Shown: positions 7,120 through 15,933, counted from the first letter of the stretch. The stretch: DNA of 18,911 nucleotides from an uncultured Anaerococcus sp. (GCF_943908415.1 NZ_CALTSY010000033.1:1-18911); one strand, 5' to 3'. Translations and numbers: made by a program. The notes: a model not told the origin generated them from the sequence alone.

Positions 7120-9120
7120 TTACTTCCCTTCTAATCGATTTAAAAATTGATAAAGTTCATCATTTTCATAAATATCTATCCCTAAATCTCTAGCCTTAGT
7201 TAGCTTAGAACCTGCTTTTTGACCACATAGTAATACATCTGTGTTTTTTGAAACAGATCCTGTAACATTTCCGCCATTTTTTTCAATCAATTCTTTTATA
7301 TCATCTCTTTTATAATTATCAATTGTACCTGTTATTACAAAAGTTTTACCTTCTAGTTCATTAGAAACATTGTTATTAATTACTTCATTTAATTTTATAC
7401 CCTTTGATAAAAGCATATCTATGGCTTTACTAATATGCTCATCTTTAAAAAAATCCACTATATTTTCTGCTGTAATTAAACCAATATCATCTATTTCAAC
7501 TAATTGATCAACATTAGCATTTCTTAAATTATCAAAAGTATTAAATTTATTAGCTAGATCAGCTGCTGTTCTTTCACCGACATTTGGTATACCTATAGCA
7601 TAGATAAATCTGTTCAAATCCCTTGTTTTGCTTGACTCAATAGCATTTAAGAGATTTTTAGTTTTTTTATCTCCAAATCTATCAAGCTTTATTAAATCAT
7701 CATATTTTAAATCATATATTTCATATATATCTTTAATATCTACATCTTCCATTAACTGGGCTATCGTCTTTTCTGATAATCCCTCAATATCCATTGCATT
7801 CCTAGATGCAAAATGCTCCATTCTTGCTAGAAGTTGTGGAGTACATGATATTGAATTTGGACATATAATATGTACATTACCTTCAATAAGATCTGTTCCA
7901 CAATATGGACAATGTTCTGGTTTTTCGATTTTTTCTGTGCCAGGCTGATCTTCATCAATTACACCTAGTATTTCTGGTATTACATCATTTGATCGCCTTA
8001 TAAAAACTCTTGAACCTAACTTGACTTTTTTTCTCTCAATGTCATCATAGTTATTTAAGGTAGCACGGGATACAGTTACTCCCGAAAAATCAACAGGTTC
8101 AAGTATAGCAGATGGTGTAACTTTTCCTGTTCTTCCTACATTCCATACAACATCTAAAAGAGTGGTTGTATATTCCTCTGCTTCAAATTTAAAGGCTATA
8201 GACCAGCGTGGAAATTTGTTAGTGTATCCTAATACTTGCTGAGTCTTTTTATCATTTATTTTGATTACAACACCATCTGTTAATATATCAATATTTTTTC
8301 TTTCTTCATCTATTTTTTCTAATTCATAGATTATTTCGTCATATGTCTTTACTTTTTTATGATATGGATGCACATTAAAGTTCTCATCTTTTAGAAAACT
8401 TAACATCTTTTCTTCATTTTTAAAGTCAATATTTGTAGTAGATATATTATAAAAATATGCTGTCAATCTTCTTTTACGTGTTTCATTTGGATCTAGATTT
8501 CTCAAAGCTCCTGCTGCTGCATTTCTAGCATTTTTAAGTTGAAATTCATTTTCCCTATTATATCTTTCCAGTTCTGATAAGGGCATTAGAGCTTCTCCTT
8601 GTATTTCTAAAAGAGATTTTTCCTTGATTTTTGATGGAATGGACTTAATAGTCCTAACTTGAGCAGAGATTTCTTCTCCTACTGTCCCATTACCTCTAGT
8701 TGCAGCATTTTTAAGAATTCCATCTTCATAGGTTAGATTGATTGTTAGTCCATCAAATTTATATTCCATAATAAATTCTAGCTCTTCTAATTGATCACTA
8801 TGGTTTTCATTATAAGAATTTCTCAATCTCTCTGCCCTATTCATCCAATCTTTTAATGACTCATACGTTTGAGCCTTATCCTGAGAATACAATCTAGAAA
8901 TATGAAAGTGCTTTTCAAACTTATCTAAAACTTCTCCACCAACTTTTTCAGTTGGAGAATTATCAGGCTTATAACCTGTTTCTTCTTCTAATTCTTTTAA
9001 TTTATCATAGAGTTTATCATATTCACCATCAGAAACAAGAGGCCTATCTAGTGTGTAATAATGATAATTTAATTCTTCAATTTTCTCTATAAGTTCATTT
9101 ATTTGTTCTTTCTTATCCAT
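7120..9120 (-). CDS. ligA: NAD+-dependent DNA ligase
   Basis: A 666-residue LigA that seals nicks in replication and repair using NAD+. Domain Ia is at the N-terminus (YYTLDRPLVSDGEYDKLY). The adenylated lysine is K121 in EYKFDGL. GEALMP and the OB-fold follow; a four-cysteine zinc finger uses C404, C407, C420 and C426. Helix-hairpin-helix repeats come next, and a BRCT domain occupies about 590-666 (GKTFVITGTIDNYKRDDIK). I chose the ATG at 9120 (MDKKEQ) instead of an in-frame ATG 24 bases upstream because it has AAGGTG 4 nt before it and matches the family N-terminus. It starts right after the pcrA stop, so the two genes are co-translated. Confidence 0.97.
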   Translation of the reverse strand: MDKKEQINELIEKIEELNYHYYTLDRPLVSDGEYDKLYDKLKELEEETGYKPDNSPTEKVGGEVLDKFEKHFHISRLYSQDKAQTYESLKDWMNRAERLRNSYNENHSDQLEELEFIMEYKFDGLTINLTYEDGILKNAATRGNGTVGEEISAQVRTIKSIPSKIKEKSLLEIQGEALMPLSELERYNRENEFQLKNARNAAAGALRNLDPNETRKRRLTAYFYNISTTNIDFKNEEKMLSFLKDENFNVHPYHKKVKTYDEIIYELEKIDEERKNIDILTDGVVIKINDKKTQQVLGYTNKFPRWSIAFKFEAEEYTTTLLDVVWNVGRTGKVTPSAILEPVDFSGVTVSRATLNNYDDIERKKVKLGSRVFIRRSNDVIPEILGVIDEDQPGTEKIEKPEHCPYCGTDLIEGNVHIICPNSISCTPQLLARMEHFASRNAMDIEGLSEKTIAQLMEDVDIKDIYEIYDLKYDDLIKLDRFGDKKTKNLLNAIESSKTRDLNRFIYAIGIPNVGERTAADLANKFNTFDNLRNANVDQLVEIDDIGLITAENIVDFFKDEHISKAIDMLLSKGIKLNEVINNNVSNELEGKTFVITGTIDNYKRDDIKELIEKNGGNVTGSVSKNTDVLLCGQKAGSKLTKARDLGIDIYENDELYQFLNRLEGK

Positions 9121-9121
9121 A

Positions 9122-11320
9122 TTACACCTTATGAATTGGAGCATAGTCTTGGTTTAACTTTTTGAGTCCTTTTTTATCAAAAGCTACCACTAGCTCATTA
9201 CCATCTTTACTTTCTTTTACTTGAACAATCATCCCCTGGCCCCATTTAGAGTGCATAACCTTATCTCCAACTTGATAAGTCTCATCACTATTATCGTTTT
9301 TTTTAAGCTTAGTATCTAAAACTGACTGCCTAGTCTTTTCTCTCATATAATCTTCATTAGAAGCCTTCTCAAAACTTCTTGATGAGAATGATCCAAATGA
9401 TTTATTTTCTAATTCTTTAATATTTTCTCTAATCTCATCTAAAAATCTTGAGTTCTTGTAATAAACTGGCTTACCATATGCGCGTCTTACTTCACTACTA
9501 GTAAGATATAGCTTTTCCCTTGCGCGAGTGATAGCAACATAAAATAGTCTTCGTTCTTCTTCTATATTTCCCTCATCAATGGATCTTTTACCTGGAAACA
9601 ATCCTTCGTCCATGCCAACTACAAAAACAATAGGAAATTCTAGTCCTTTTGCAGCATGCATACTCATAAGTAAAACTGAGTTATCTTTATCCTCAGTTTT
9701 TTCCATATCTGAAATAAGACTTAGATTTTCTAAGTAATCATAGATAGTATCCCTTGGATTGTTTTCCTCATACTCACTAGCAGCTGATATAAACTCATTT
9801 AAGTTATCAATCCTAGCCCTATCCTCTACAGAGTAACTACTTTCAAGAGATTTTAAATATCCAGACTTATCTAAAACTTCATTTATTAAATCGGTAATAG
9901 TGTATTTATCAACATTATCAAAAATTTCTGTTAAGGGATTATAGAATTTATTTGCAAGATTTCTAAGTCTATCAGTAAGTAAACCTCCATAGTTAGGTTC
10001 TCTTATTAGCTCTAATATAGATATACCATTTTCATTAGCAATTTTACTTAATTGTTCAACTGACTTATTACCTATGCCTCTTTTTGGCTCATTTATAATA
10101 CGTTTTAAAGCAACGTCATCTTTAGGGTTTACTATAATCTTTAAATAGGAAACTAAGTCCTTAATTTCTTTTCTATCATAGAATTTAAGTCCACCTACAA
10201 CCTTATATTCTATAAGGTTTTTCATTAGAACTTCTTCAAAGCTTCTCGATTGAGCATTTGTTCTGTAAAGTATAGCTATATCGTTATAAGAATATCCTTC
10301 ATTTGTAAGTTTTTTAATTTCATCAACTACAAACTTGCTTTCTTCACTTTCAACCGAATTGTTTTTATAGATAACCTCATCGCCAGTTCCATTGGCAGTC
10401 CATAAATTTTTATCTTTTCTCTCAATATTATTGACTATTAATAAATTTGCAGTGTCTAAAATATTTGATGTAGACCTATAGTTTTGTTCAAGTTTAATAA
10501 CTTTAGCATTCTCAAAATCTTTTTCAAAGTTTAAGATGTTGCTTATATCTGCCCCTCTAAAACTATATATTGATTGATCAGCATCTCCTACAACAACTAC
10601 ATTCTTATGGTAGTCTGCAAAGTATTTTATAAGCTCATACTGAGAAGAGTTGGTATCTTGATACTCATCAACAAAAATATATTTAAATTTATTTTGATAA
10701 TATCTAAGCGTATCAATATCCTTAGAAAATAATAATAAAACTTTTTCTATTAGATCATCAAAATCTAGAGCATTATACTCAAACTTTCTTTTCTCATATT
10801 GCTTATAAATCTCATAATATTCATTATGGTTTTTATAATAGCCATCTATGCTTAAAAAATCTTTAGGGCTTATTGATTTATTTTTTAAAGAACTAATCAA
10901 ATTTTGCGCATCTCTAGGACTTATTTCATCCTTATAATTTAAATCGTTAATGATTTCTTTTACTAAAGTCCTTTGATCGTTTGTATCATAAATAGTGAAA
11001 TTTGAAGAATATCCTATCTTATCTATATTCATCCTTAAAATTCTAGCACAAATTGAGTGGAAGGTGCCTATCCAAAGGTGGCTAACATCCATATTAAGTA
11101 AAGTAGCTATTCTATCTTTCATTTCATTTGCTGCTTTGTTGGTAAATGTGATTGCAAGAATATTACGGGGATCTATCCCTTCATTTTCGATAAGATTAGC
11201 TATACTAGTTGTAAGAACCCTTGTTTTCCCACTTCCAGCACCAGCTAAGACTAAAAGAGGACCTCTATTATGTAAAACAGCCTCTCTTTGCTTTTCATTT
11301 AAGCTTTCTAGATTTATCAT
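9122..11320 (-). CDS. pcrA: ATP-dependent 3'-5' DNA helicase PcrA (UvrD/Rep family)
   Basis: A 732-residue SF1A helicase used in repair, replication restart and rolling-circle plasmid replication. Motif I is LAGAGSGKTR at 25-34, motif Ia has TFTNKAANEM, motif II is DEYQD at 218-222, motif III is GDADQSIYSFRGA and motif IV is LEQNYRST. Motifs V/VI are MSMHAAKGLEFP and VAITRAR. The C-terminal GDKVMHSKWGQGMIVQV block is the Tudor-like RNA-polymerase-interacting tail typical of PcrA. A GTG one codon upstream is also in frame, but the ATG at 11320 has better spacing from the GGGGG ribosome-binding site. It heads the pcrA-ligA-gatCAB operon. Confidence 0.97.
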   Translation of the reverse strand: MINLESLNEKQREAVLHNRGPLLVLAGAGSGKTRVLTTSIANLIENEGIDPRNILAITFTNKAANEMKDRIATLLNMDVSHLWIGTFHSICARILRMNIDKIGYSSNFTIYDTNDQRTLVKEIINDLNYKDEISPRDAQNLISSLKNKSISPKDFLSIDGYYKNHNEYYEIYKQYEKRKFEYNALDFDDLIEKVLLLFSKDIDTLRYYQNKFKYIFVDEYQDTNSSQYELIKYFADYHKNVVVVGDADQSIYSFRGADISNILNFEKDFENAKVIKLEQNYRSTSNILDTANLLIVNNIERKDKNLWTANGTGDEVIYKNNSVESEESKFVVDEIKKLTNEGYSYNDIAILYRTNAQSRSFEEVLMKNLIEYKVVGGLKFYDRKEIKDLVSYLKIIVNPKDDVALKRIINEPKRGIGNKSVEQLSKIANENGISILELIREPNYGGLLTDRLRNLANKFYNPLTEIFDNVDKYTITDLINEVLDKSGYLKSLESSYSVEDRARIDNLNEFISAASEYEENNPRDTIYDYLENLSLISDMEKTEDKDNSVLLMSMHAAKGLEFPIVFVVGMDEGLFPGKRSIDEGNIEEERRLFYVAITRAREKLYLTSSEVRRAYGKPVYYKNSRFLDEIRENIKELENKSFGSFSSRSFEKASNEDYMREKTRQSVLDTKLKKNDNSDETYQVGDKVMHSKWGQGMIVQVKESKDGNELVVAFDKKGLKKLNQDYAPIHKV

Positions 11321-11334
11321 CACATCCCCCTTAC

Positions 11335-11350
11335 CTAAATATTATACCAC
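11335..11350 (-). promoter_or_regulatory. Extended -10 promoter of the pcrA-ligA-gatCAB operon
   Basis: On the - strand, TGGTATAAT (core at 11346-11341) is a perfect -10 with an upstream TG extension. No convincing -35 is seen at the usual spacing, as is common with extended -10 promoters. The predicted start near 11334 gives a leader of only about 14 bases, containing the GGGGG ribosome-binding site of pcrA. Confidence 0.7.
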
Positions 11351-11402
11351 ACGAAAAAAGAGCCAGTTGCGAAATAAATAAATGGTTTCAGTATCATTAT
11401 GA

Positions 11403-11516
11403 TCTGTCATTTTAATCTTTGCTTTAATTAGCAGGAAAGCTCATCAAAAGATTAAAAAATACATTGATGATGAAACAACATTTATTTATTATATACAAAA
11501 GTCTCTTTTTAGTTAA
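11403..11516 (+). other. Gene-free 199-base gap with inverted repeats and a short open stretch
   Basis: The gap between the pcrA start and the end of the YerC-family gene spans 11321-11519. Its right half contains a perfect 11-bp inverted repeat, TTTTAATCTTT (11410-11420) with AAAGATTAAAA. An inner GCTTT/AAAGC stem sits inside it, and a third overlapping TCATCAA/TTGATGA repeat follows. On the + strand, 11403-11516 is open for 37 codons, preceded by an in-frame stop, and reads like a lysine-rich protein tail (QKIKKYIDDETTFIYY). I do not recognise it. It may be a degraded gene or mobile-element end, or chance. Confidence 0.25.
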
Positions 11517-11519
11517 AAT

Positions 11520-11852
11520 TTACTTATCTTTTTCTTCGTTTTCACGTTGCTTTTTTAAATCCTTTTCTATTAGTTTATCTAATACTAAGTCATAGCCATT
11601 AGAGCCATAATTAAGTGATCTATTAACACGTGAAATTGTAGCTGTGGATGCTCCAGTTTCTTCTTCTATAACGTTATAAGTCTTTCTAATCTTTAGTAAT
11701 CTTGCAACGTGAAGTCTTTGTGCTATTGATTGAATTTCTCTAGCTGTACATATATCTGTAAAAAATTTATAGCATTCTTCTACATCTTTTAGCATAAGAA
11801 TAGCTTCAAATAATTCGTCTGTTTGATCATTTTTTAATTTAGAATCTGTCAT
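11520..11852 (-). CDS. TrpR-like DNA-binding regulator of the YerC/YecD family
   Basis: A 110-residue helical protein of the TrpR/YerC (YecD) family, whose Bacillus member is also found just upstream of pcrA. The family core FFTDICTAREIQSIAQRLHVARLL at about 30-53 (conserved E-I) is followed by a helix-turn-helix, YNVIEEETGASTATISRVNRSL. This ends in the recognition helix with a typical 'GASTATISRV' stretch. Its target and any effector are unknown; tryptophan-binding residues of true TrpR are not expected in this branch. The ATG at 11852 has a GGGGG-type ribosome-binding site. It has its own promoter and no clear terminator, so read-through into pcrA is possible. Confidence 0.88.
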   Translation of the reverse strand: MTDSKLKNDQTDELFEAILMLKDVEECYKFFTDICTAREIQSIAQRLHVARLLKIRKTYNVIEEETGASTATISRVNRSLNYGSNGYDLVLDKLIEKDLKKQRENEEKDK

Positions 11853-11883
11853 TTGTCCCCCATTTTAGGTTTATTTTTTCATT

Positions 11884-11895
11884 AACATTATAACA
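11884..11895 (-). promoter_or_regulatory. Extended -10 promoter of the YerC-family gene
   Basis: On the - strand TGTTATAAT (core TATAAT at 11892-11887) is a consensus -10 with a TG extension. No good -35 lies at 16-18 bases. The predicted start is near 11880, about 28 bases ahead of the ATG at 11852. Confidence 0.65.
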
Positions 11896-11930
11896 TACTT
11901 TTTTATATTTTGCATTTATACAATACAAGT

Positions 11931-11967
11931 AATCATAAATTTGCTTTTTATTAGCAAATTTATGATA
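11931..11967 (-). repeat. Perfect 14-bp hairpin overlapping the fhs stop codon
   Basis: ATCATAAATTTGCT (11932-11945) and AGCAAATTTATGAT (11953-11966) form a perfect 14-bp inverted repeat with a 7-base T-rich loop. It includes the fhs stop codon at 11960-11962. It is mostly A/T and no U-tract follows on the - strand, so it is not a textbook terminator. It may mark or protect the 3' end of the murT-gatD-fhs transcript. Confidence 0.6.
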
Positions 11968-13615
11968 GTCCTATTATATCATTGTTAGAATCTATGTCTA
12001 TTCCATAAGCATTAGGCTCTTTTGGTAAGCCTGGCATGGTTAATATATTAGATGTATAGGCAACGATAAAGCCTGCACCTGCATTTATCCTTATATCTCT
12101 TATAGTTATATCATAATCAGTATCTGTTACTTTAAGATTAGGATCATCCGAAAAAGAATAAGGTGTCTTTGCTATACATATTGGTAAATTTGTATATCCT
12201 AAGGCCTCTATCCTAGATATCTCTTTTTCTGCCTTTTTTGTATATATAACTTCTCTTGACCTATATATTTCTTTTGAAATTTTTTCTATTTTTTCTTTGA
12301 TTGTTAAATCCTCTTCATATAAAAATTTAAAGTCATTATCTTTTTGGCACAAATTAATAACTTCATTGGCAAGTTCTATGCCACCAGAAGATCCATTGCT
12401 ATAAACATTTGTTTGTATTGCACTTACATTCATACTGTTTACTAAAGCCTTTAATTGCTCTATCTCAGCTTCTGTATCTGTAGAAAAGTTATTAATAGCA
12501 ACAACTGCATCGCATCCAAACTTTTTCATATTTTCTATATGGATTTTTAAATTATCAAATCCTTTTTTTAGGAAATCTAGGTTTTCTTCTTCAATAATGT
12601 CAAGAGGCATACCAGCATGATATTTTAAAGATCTAACCGATGTAACTATTACTGTTGCATCAGGTCTTATATCTCCTAATCGACATTTGATATCATAGAA
12701 TTTTTCTGCTCCCAAATCTGCACCAAATCCAGCTTCTGTCACTACATAGTCTGATATAGCTAGGGCAGTTTTAGTAGCTATTAGGGAATTGCATCCATGA
12801 GCTATATTTGCAAAAGGTCCTCCATGTATAATAGCTGGAGTATTTTCAATAGTTTGAACTAAATTAGGCTTCAAAGCTTCTTTCATTAATACAGCTACAG
12901 AACCAGTTGCTTTAATATCTTCAACTGTTACAGGATTATTATATATATCATAAGCCACTATCATTTTTCCAACTTTTTTCTTAAAATCTGTAAGACTAGT
13001 AGCTAGGCACAAAACAGCCATCATTTCTGTAGCAACAGTTATATCAAATTTATCTTCTCTTACTACTCCATCAGTTCTATTGCCCATTCCTATAACAATA
13101 TTTCTAAGAGCCCTGTCATTTAAATCTAAGCATCTTCTCCAAACAATTTGTTTTGGATCGATATTTTTTTCATTGCCTTGATAGATATGGTTATCTAGTA
13201 TAGCCGCAACAAGGTTGACTGCAGAAGTTATGGCATGAAAATCTCCAGTAAAATGAAGATTTATCTCATCCATAGGCAAGACTTGTGAATATCCACCACC
13301 TGTAGCTCCACCTTTTCTTCCAAAAGATGGACCCATTGATGGCTCCCTAAGAACAGATATTGCATTTTTACCTAGTTTATTTAAAGCCATAGAAAGACCT
13401 ATATTAACTGTGGTTTTTCCCTCCCCACTAGGGGTAGGGTTGGTCGCAGTGACTAATATTAATTTTGAGTCTTTTTTATTATTTTGCAAGTAATCTAAAT
13501 CTATTTTTGCTTTGTACTTACCTAATTTTTCATAATTTTCTATAGATAAGTTCTCACAAATTTGATCAATATCTTTAAGTTTAGCTTCTTGTGATAACTC
13601 TATATCTGTTTTCAA
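11960..13615 (-). CDS. fhs: Formate-tetrahydrofolate ligase
   Basis: A 551-residue enzyme that makes 10-formyl-THF from formate, THF and ATP, feeding purine and one-carbon metabolism in the cytosol. The P-loop-like TPSGEGKTT is at 61-69. GGATGGGYSQVLPMDEINLHFTGDFHAI, RALRNIVIGMG and GADLGAEKFYDIKCR blocks are all canonical, and the C-terminus ends with the usual TMPGLPKEPNA. The start codon is TTG at 13615. It is supported by GGAAGGA about 7-8 nt upstream, by a fit of MKTDIELSQEAKL to the family N-terminus and by the absence of a nearby in-frame ATG. It lies 2 bases after gatD, so it is in the same transcript as murT-gatD. Confidence 0.97.
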   Translation of the reverse strand: MKTDIELSQEAKLKDIDQICENLSIENYEKLGKYKAKIDLDYLQNNKKDSKLILVTATNPTPSGEGKTTVNIGLSMALNKLGKNAISVLREPSMGPSFGRKGGATGGGYSQVLPMDEINLHFTGDFHAITSAVNLVAAILDNHIYQGNEKNIDPKQIVWRRCLDLNDRALRNIVIGMGNRTDGVVREDKFDITVATEMMAVLCLATSLTDFKKKVGKMIVAYDIYNNPVTVEDIKATGSVAVLMKEALKPNLVQTIENTPAIIHGGPFANIAHGCNSLIATKTALAISDYVVTEAGFGADLGAEKFYDIKCRLGDIRPDATVIVTSVRSLKYHAGMPLDIIEEENLDFLKKGFDNLKIHIENMKKFGCDAVVAINNFSTDTEAEIEQLKALVNSMNVSAIQTNVYSNGSSGGIELANEVINLCQKDNDFKFLYEEDLTIKEKIEKISKEIYRSREVIYTKKAEKEISRIEALGYTNLPICIAKTPYSFSDDPNLKVTDTDYDITIRDIRINAGAGFIVAYTSNILTMPGLPKEPNAYGIDIDSNNDIIGLS

Positions 13616-13617
13616 TC

Positions 13618-14268
13618 TTATTTCCTTCCTACTATTATATCTAGTAAATCATTGCATAAGTTGTTATTTCTTGCTAAAAGCGGTCCATGTAAATATGTCC
13701 CAATTGTATTTTTATATCTAAAACCTTCAGTATTATCTTGGCCATTGTTACCATTACCTTCTATAACTTCTCCAAAAGCTTCTTCATCTTCTGAAAGATA
13801 AGTAACCCCACCATGATTTTCAAATCCTTCATAAATCTTGCCGGTCTTAATATCTTTAATCTTAATTTGACCGGTAAATCTATTTGCATTTTCTTGATTT
13901 TTGGTGTAATGGTCAAAAATATGTAAACCATCTATCTTATTATCATAAGCATCGTAGTAATACTTACCTAATAATTGATAACCACCACAAATAGCTAAGA
14001 ATACACCCCCATTTTCAATATATTTTTCAATTGCATCTCTTTTTTTAAGTAAGTCTTCTTGAACAATACTTTGCTCATAGTCTTGACCACCTCCAAAAAA
14101 TATAAAGTCATAGTTTTCAGCTTTAAATTCATCACCTAAACTTATAATTTCAATTTCAATTTCATATCCTCTTTTTTTTGCCTCATGACTTAAAGCCATT
14201 ATATTTCCTATATCACCATAGGTATTTAAAAGATTCCCGTATAGATGACAAATATTTATTTTACTCAT
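13618..14268 (-). CDS. gatD: Lipid II isoglutaminyl synthase, glutaminase subunit
   Basis: A 216-residue class I (CobB/CobQ-like) glutamine amidotransferase that supplies ammonia to MurT for amidation of the D-isoglutamate of lipid II. The oxyanion motif is FFGGGQDYEQ near 58-66. The nucleophile is C94 in FLAICGGYQLLG, the same number as in S. aureus GatD, and the catalytic His is H194 in GTYLHGPLLA. The substrate-binding Arg of NRFTG is at 130. It overlaps murT by 4 bp (ATGA), so the two subunits are made together in a fixed ratio. The family length (about 240) is slightly shortened here. Confidence 0.94.
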   Translation of the reverse strand: MSKINICHLYGNLLNTYGDIGNIMALSHEAKKRGYEIEIEIISLGDEFKAENYDFIFFGGGQDYEQSIVQEDLLKKRDAIEKYIENGGVFLAICGGYQLLGKYYYDAYDNKIDGLHIFDHYTKNQENANRFTGQIKIKDIKTGKIYEGFENHGGVTYLSEDEEAFGEVIEGNGNNGQDNTEGFRYKNTIGTYLHGPLLARNNNLCNDLLDIIVGRK

Positions 14269-15593
14269 AAGTTTAAAACCTCTCTAAGTCTAAGCATAGC
14301 TGTGTAGGTTGAAAGTACATAGATATTATCAGTATTAGCATTTTTAATTATATTTTTAATATCGCTTTCATAATCAAATTCTTCAATATTACCTTCAAAA
14401 ATTTCAGCTATCTCTAGTCGTCTTTTCATATCTTTTTTGCGCATACCCGATACATATATATCTTTAATTGTTAAATCTGATAATTTCTCATAATATGAAT
14501 CATATATCCAGCTTACATCTGTACCATCTGCGTAATTATCATTTAAAAGACAAATCAAACTTATAGGTTCTTCTTCTAAAAGCATCAAATCTATAATCTG
14601 ATTTAAACCTGTGGGGTTTTTCACAAGATTAATAGTTACATTTTTTCCATCTATAACAATATTTTCTTGTCTACCAAAGACATTCTTTTGGCTAGAAAGT
14701 CCCTTATAGATTTCTTCATAACTAAGTACTAATTCTTTTGCAACACTTAAAGCAGCTAGGGCATTATATACATTGTAAAGTCCACCGACGTTTACCTCAT
14801 AAAATTCTTCACCTAAATAAAATGATGAATAATTTGCATCAAGTTTTTCTTTTCTATCTAGCTTATAAGTTATCTTTGGTGAAGTAAAGTTACAGTTAGG
14901 GCAAGTAAAATCACCTAAAGATGAATAGTTATTTAATTTATATTTTAAAATATGATTACAATGAGGACATAAAATCCCATCAGAATTGACATCTGCTTCT
15001 AGGATATAATCATCAGCCTCATCTCTTATATCTCTAATTCCAAAATAAGCTTTATTATATTTATCCATCTGTTCATAAGAGAAAATAGGCAGATCTCCAT
15101 TTGCAATAATCTTTGCATCTGGCATTACTTGCATACCCTCAACTAACTTATTAAAGATATTATATATTTCACCAAACCTATCCATTTGGTCCCTAAAAAT
15201 ATTTGTAAAAATAACATAATCAGGCTTTATGCTTTGACCTATGCGTACAAGATTTGCTTCATCCACTTCTAGAACCGCTATTGTTTCTTCATTGGCCGGA
15301 TTATCTAATAATGTCGTTATAATACCTTGAACCATATTTGACCCTGATTCATTGGTATAAACTTTATCGTAACGTTGTTTTAATATATTTACTAAAAAAT
15401 GGGTTGTCATTGTTTTACCATTTGTCCCTGTTACAAAAATAAATTTAGTATTTTTTGACAACTCATTAAGTATATTTTTATCAAGTTTATATGCCACATA
15501 TCCAGGTAATGATGTAGCATTATGTTTGGTAAGTCTAAGACCTGCTCTCACTATTTTCGCTATTTCTTTTGTAAATTTATTTTTTATAGTCAT
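14265..15593 (-). CDS. murT: Lipid II isoglutaminyl synthase, Mur-ligase-like subunit
   Basis: A 442-residue Mur ligase homologue that, with GatD, amidates lipid II; this aids PBP cross-linking and resistance to cell-wall stress. The ATP P-loop is FVTGTNGKTMTTH at 53-65. The MurT-specific insertion with four zinc cysteines is C209, C212 (CPHC) and C231, C234 (CPNC). The catalytic block ADGTDVSWIYD at 355-365 holds the conserved Asp residues of the MurT C-terminal domain. The N-terminus TKHNATSLPGYVAYKL matches the family, which supports the start at 15593 even though no Shine-Dalgarno is visible. A promoter placed so that transcription begins at the start codon suggests a leaderless mRNA. Confidence 0.95.
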   Translation of the reverse strand: MTIKNKFTKEIAKIVRAGLRLTKHNATSLPGYVAYKLDKNILNELSKNTKFIFVTGTNGKTMTTHFLVNILKQRYDKVYTNESGSNMVQGIITTLLDNPANEETIAVLEVDEANLVRIGQSIKPDYVIFTNIFRDQMDRFGEIYNIFNKLVEGMQVMPDAKIIANGDLPIFSYEQMDKYNKAYFGIRDIRDEADDYILEADVNSDGILCPHCNHILKYKLNNYSSLGDFTCPNCNFTSPKITYKLDRKEKLDANYSSFYLGEEFYEVNVGGLYNVYNALAALSVAKELVLSYEEIYKGLSSQKNVFGRQENIVIDGKNVTINLVKNPTGLNQIIDLMLLEEEPISLICLLNDNYADGTDVSWIYDSYYEKLSDLTIKDIYVSGMRKKDMKRRLEIAEIFEGNIEEFDYESDIKNIIKNANTDNIYVLSTYTAMLRLREVLNL

Positions 15594-15599
15594 AAAATA

Positions 15600-15627
15600 A
15601 ATATATCTTAAAAATCGAATTAATCAA
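15600..15627 (-). promoter_or_regulatory. Candidate murT promoter giving a leaderless transcript
   Basis: On the - strand TTGATT (15627-15622), a 16-base spacer and TATATT (15605-15600) resemble a -35/-10 pair (4/6 and 5/6 to consensus). The murT start codon begins 7 bases past the -10, where transcription is expected to start. No Shine-Dalgarno lies before the ATG. Confidence 0.45.
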
Positions 15628-15630
15628 TCA

Positions 15631-15900
15631 TTAATATAATATATCAAAGCCTGACTGACTTATATTTTTACTAACTTCACTCTTTTCAATATACTCTATA
15701 TTTATAAACCTTTGATCTTTAAGCTCATTTATAAATTTATCTATCAAAGCTTCTTCACCTTTTATATAGACCTCTACATCTCCATTATATAAATTTTTTA
15801 CACTTCCATATAGGTTGAGCCTATCAGCAATCATTTTAGCAGTATATCTAAATCCTACACCTTGAACTCTTCCTTTAAATATTAAATGATAAGTTTTCAT
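15631..15900 (-). CDS. acyP: Acylphosphatase
   Basis: An 89-residue small alpha/beta enzyme that hydrolyses the phospho-carboxyl bond of acyl phosphates. The active-site Arg is in GRVQGVGFRYTAK and the Asn is in VKNLYNGDVEVYIKG, both well kept. I placed the start at the ATG at 15900, with AAAGGAG 5 nt upstream; an in-frame ATG 30 bases further up would overlap the copA promoter region and lacks family similarity. It is transcribed divergently from copA and ends 37 bases ahead of the murT start codon. Confidence 0.92.
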   Translation of the reverse strand: MKTYHLIFKGRVQGVGFRYTAKMIADRLNLYGSVKNLYNGDVEVYIKGEEALIDKFINELKDQRFINIEYIEKSEVSKNISQSGFDILY

Positions 15901-15933
15901 CTTTACTCCTTTATCAGCTAATATACCCATAAC

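Noticed and set aside
11341..11400. Similarity of GAGCCAGTTGCGAAA to the putative insertion-sequence end at the left edge
   Set aside because: The two share only a few short blocks (GTTGC and an A-run), too little to claim a second copy of the same element.
11497..11509. Short AAAAG/CTTTT hairpin just after the YerC-family gene stop
   Set aside because: A 5-bp A/T-rich stem with only four U after it is too weak to call a terminator.
15901..15930. Upstream in-frame ATG for acyP
   Set aside because: The added ten residues do not resemble acylphosphatase and the start lacks a ribosome-binding site; AAAGGAG precedes the ATG at 15900.
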